NCBI GenBank assembly: GCA_031761405.1
Contig: JASEVX010000008.1
Location: forward strand, 45,560,507 to 45,624,506
Source: Serripes groenlandicus
Lineage: Eukaryota; Mollusca; Bivalvia; Cardiida; Cardiidae
DNA length: 64,000 bases
Direction of reading: 5' to 3'
The notes beneath the pieces are model-generated. The model searched no databases. It had not been told where the DNA came from and saw only the letters and a program-made list of their open reading frames with translations. The position numbers and the translations under genes were made by a program. Below, in pieces: positions 63,683 to 64,000 of the stretch (within the stretch, counting starts at the first letter, position 1; every line of letters begins with the position of its first letter).

Positions 63683-63948
63683 CAAGGACACCAGAAAATC
63701 TTGTTAACATACTTGAAGCCCTTACTTTAAGTTGACCCTGTTGAAATTTTGTCAGAATGATTTTCTTGATGATATTTAGGCCAAATTCGAATATGGGTCC
63801 AAAACAAGGTCACTAGGCAAATTTAAGGGAAATCTTGTTAATACTACATGTAGTAATAGCTTACCTGACCGCAACATGAGTTATTGTGATTGACTATATG
63901 GTTGGCATAACTCAGGGGAGCAATCCAGGGCCATCATGGCTCTCTTGT
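63683..63948 (-). mobile_element. Helentron-like element, family A, 5' part
   Basis: Minus-strand start ACAAGAGAGCCATGATGGCC at 63948, followed by the A core seen at 34907-35629 (complement of AATCTTGTTAACATACTTGA and AACAAGGTCACTAGGC). No A-type 3' end; it runs into the E element end. Confidence 0.6.
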
Positions 63949-64000
63949 TTAATTTCCAAAACTGCACTAGGAAAAGATATTGAGAGGATGCTATCTGTTA

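Overview
The window looks like a piece of an invertebrate nuclear genome, most likely a bivalve mollusc. It is AT-rich, with intron-containing genes embedded in dense transposon-derived DNA. The repeats fit bivalves: foldback MITEs, tRNA-derived SINEs, a Tx1/L1-like LINE, L2/CR1-like LINEs, and Helitron/Helentron-type elements with ~160-bp tandem repeats like the 'pearl' elements described in bivalves. The species call is inference.

Left end (1-6321): a decayed virus-like (Polinton/Maverick/adintovirus-like) block. It holds a small basic protein gene, an 82-codon ORF, a broken double-jelly-roll-type major capsid gene, a small SAP/NUMOD-like ORF and a broken protein-primed family B DNA polymerase whose motif C has lost an aspartate. 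An AT-rich promoter-like motif recurs just before ORFs. Between it and the first host gene lie tandem arrays of 90-bp, ~10-bp and 18-bp units.

8681-31342 (+): a six-exon SLC16/monocarboxylate-transporter-like gene (645 residues, all introns phase 1). Its introns carry an AGT microsatellite, an L2-like LINE split by a 4.3-kb Tx1/L1-like LINE, a Helentron-like element with a 161-bp tandem array, MITEs, SINEs and another L2-like LINE. Its last codons and stop codon lie inside the first unit of a 45-bp minisatellite.

31343-40956: no host gene recognised; the region is a mosaic of Helentron-like elements, TTAA-type MITEs, hAT-like MITEs and SINEs.

40957-57514 (-): a four-coding-exon DUF229-family gene (906 residues), a type II membrane protein with an alkaline-phosphatase/sulfatase-like fold. 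Its 9.7-kb first coding intron holds a 4.4-kb DNA transposon with long terminal inverted repeats, a cluster of TTAA-flanked hairpin MITEs and a 426-bp tandem duplication.

57515-64000: upstream sequence of the DUF229 gene, filled with SINEs, Helentron-like elements in head-to-tail and nested arrangements, and another L2-like fragment. No protein-coding host gene is supported here.

The most interesting signal is a set of at least five dispersed non-autonomous families (called A-E here). All share the 5' start ACAAGAG plus a GC-rich palindrome; most end in GCTAAAAA after a hairpin. Each has its own matched subterminal inverted repeat, and cores and ends appear to have been exchanged between families.
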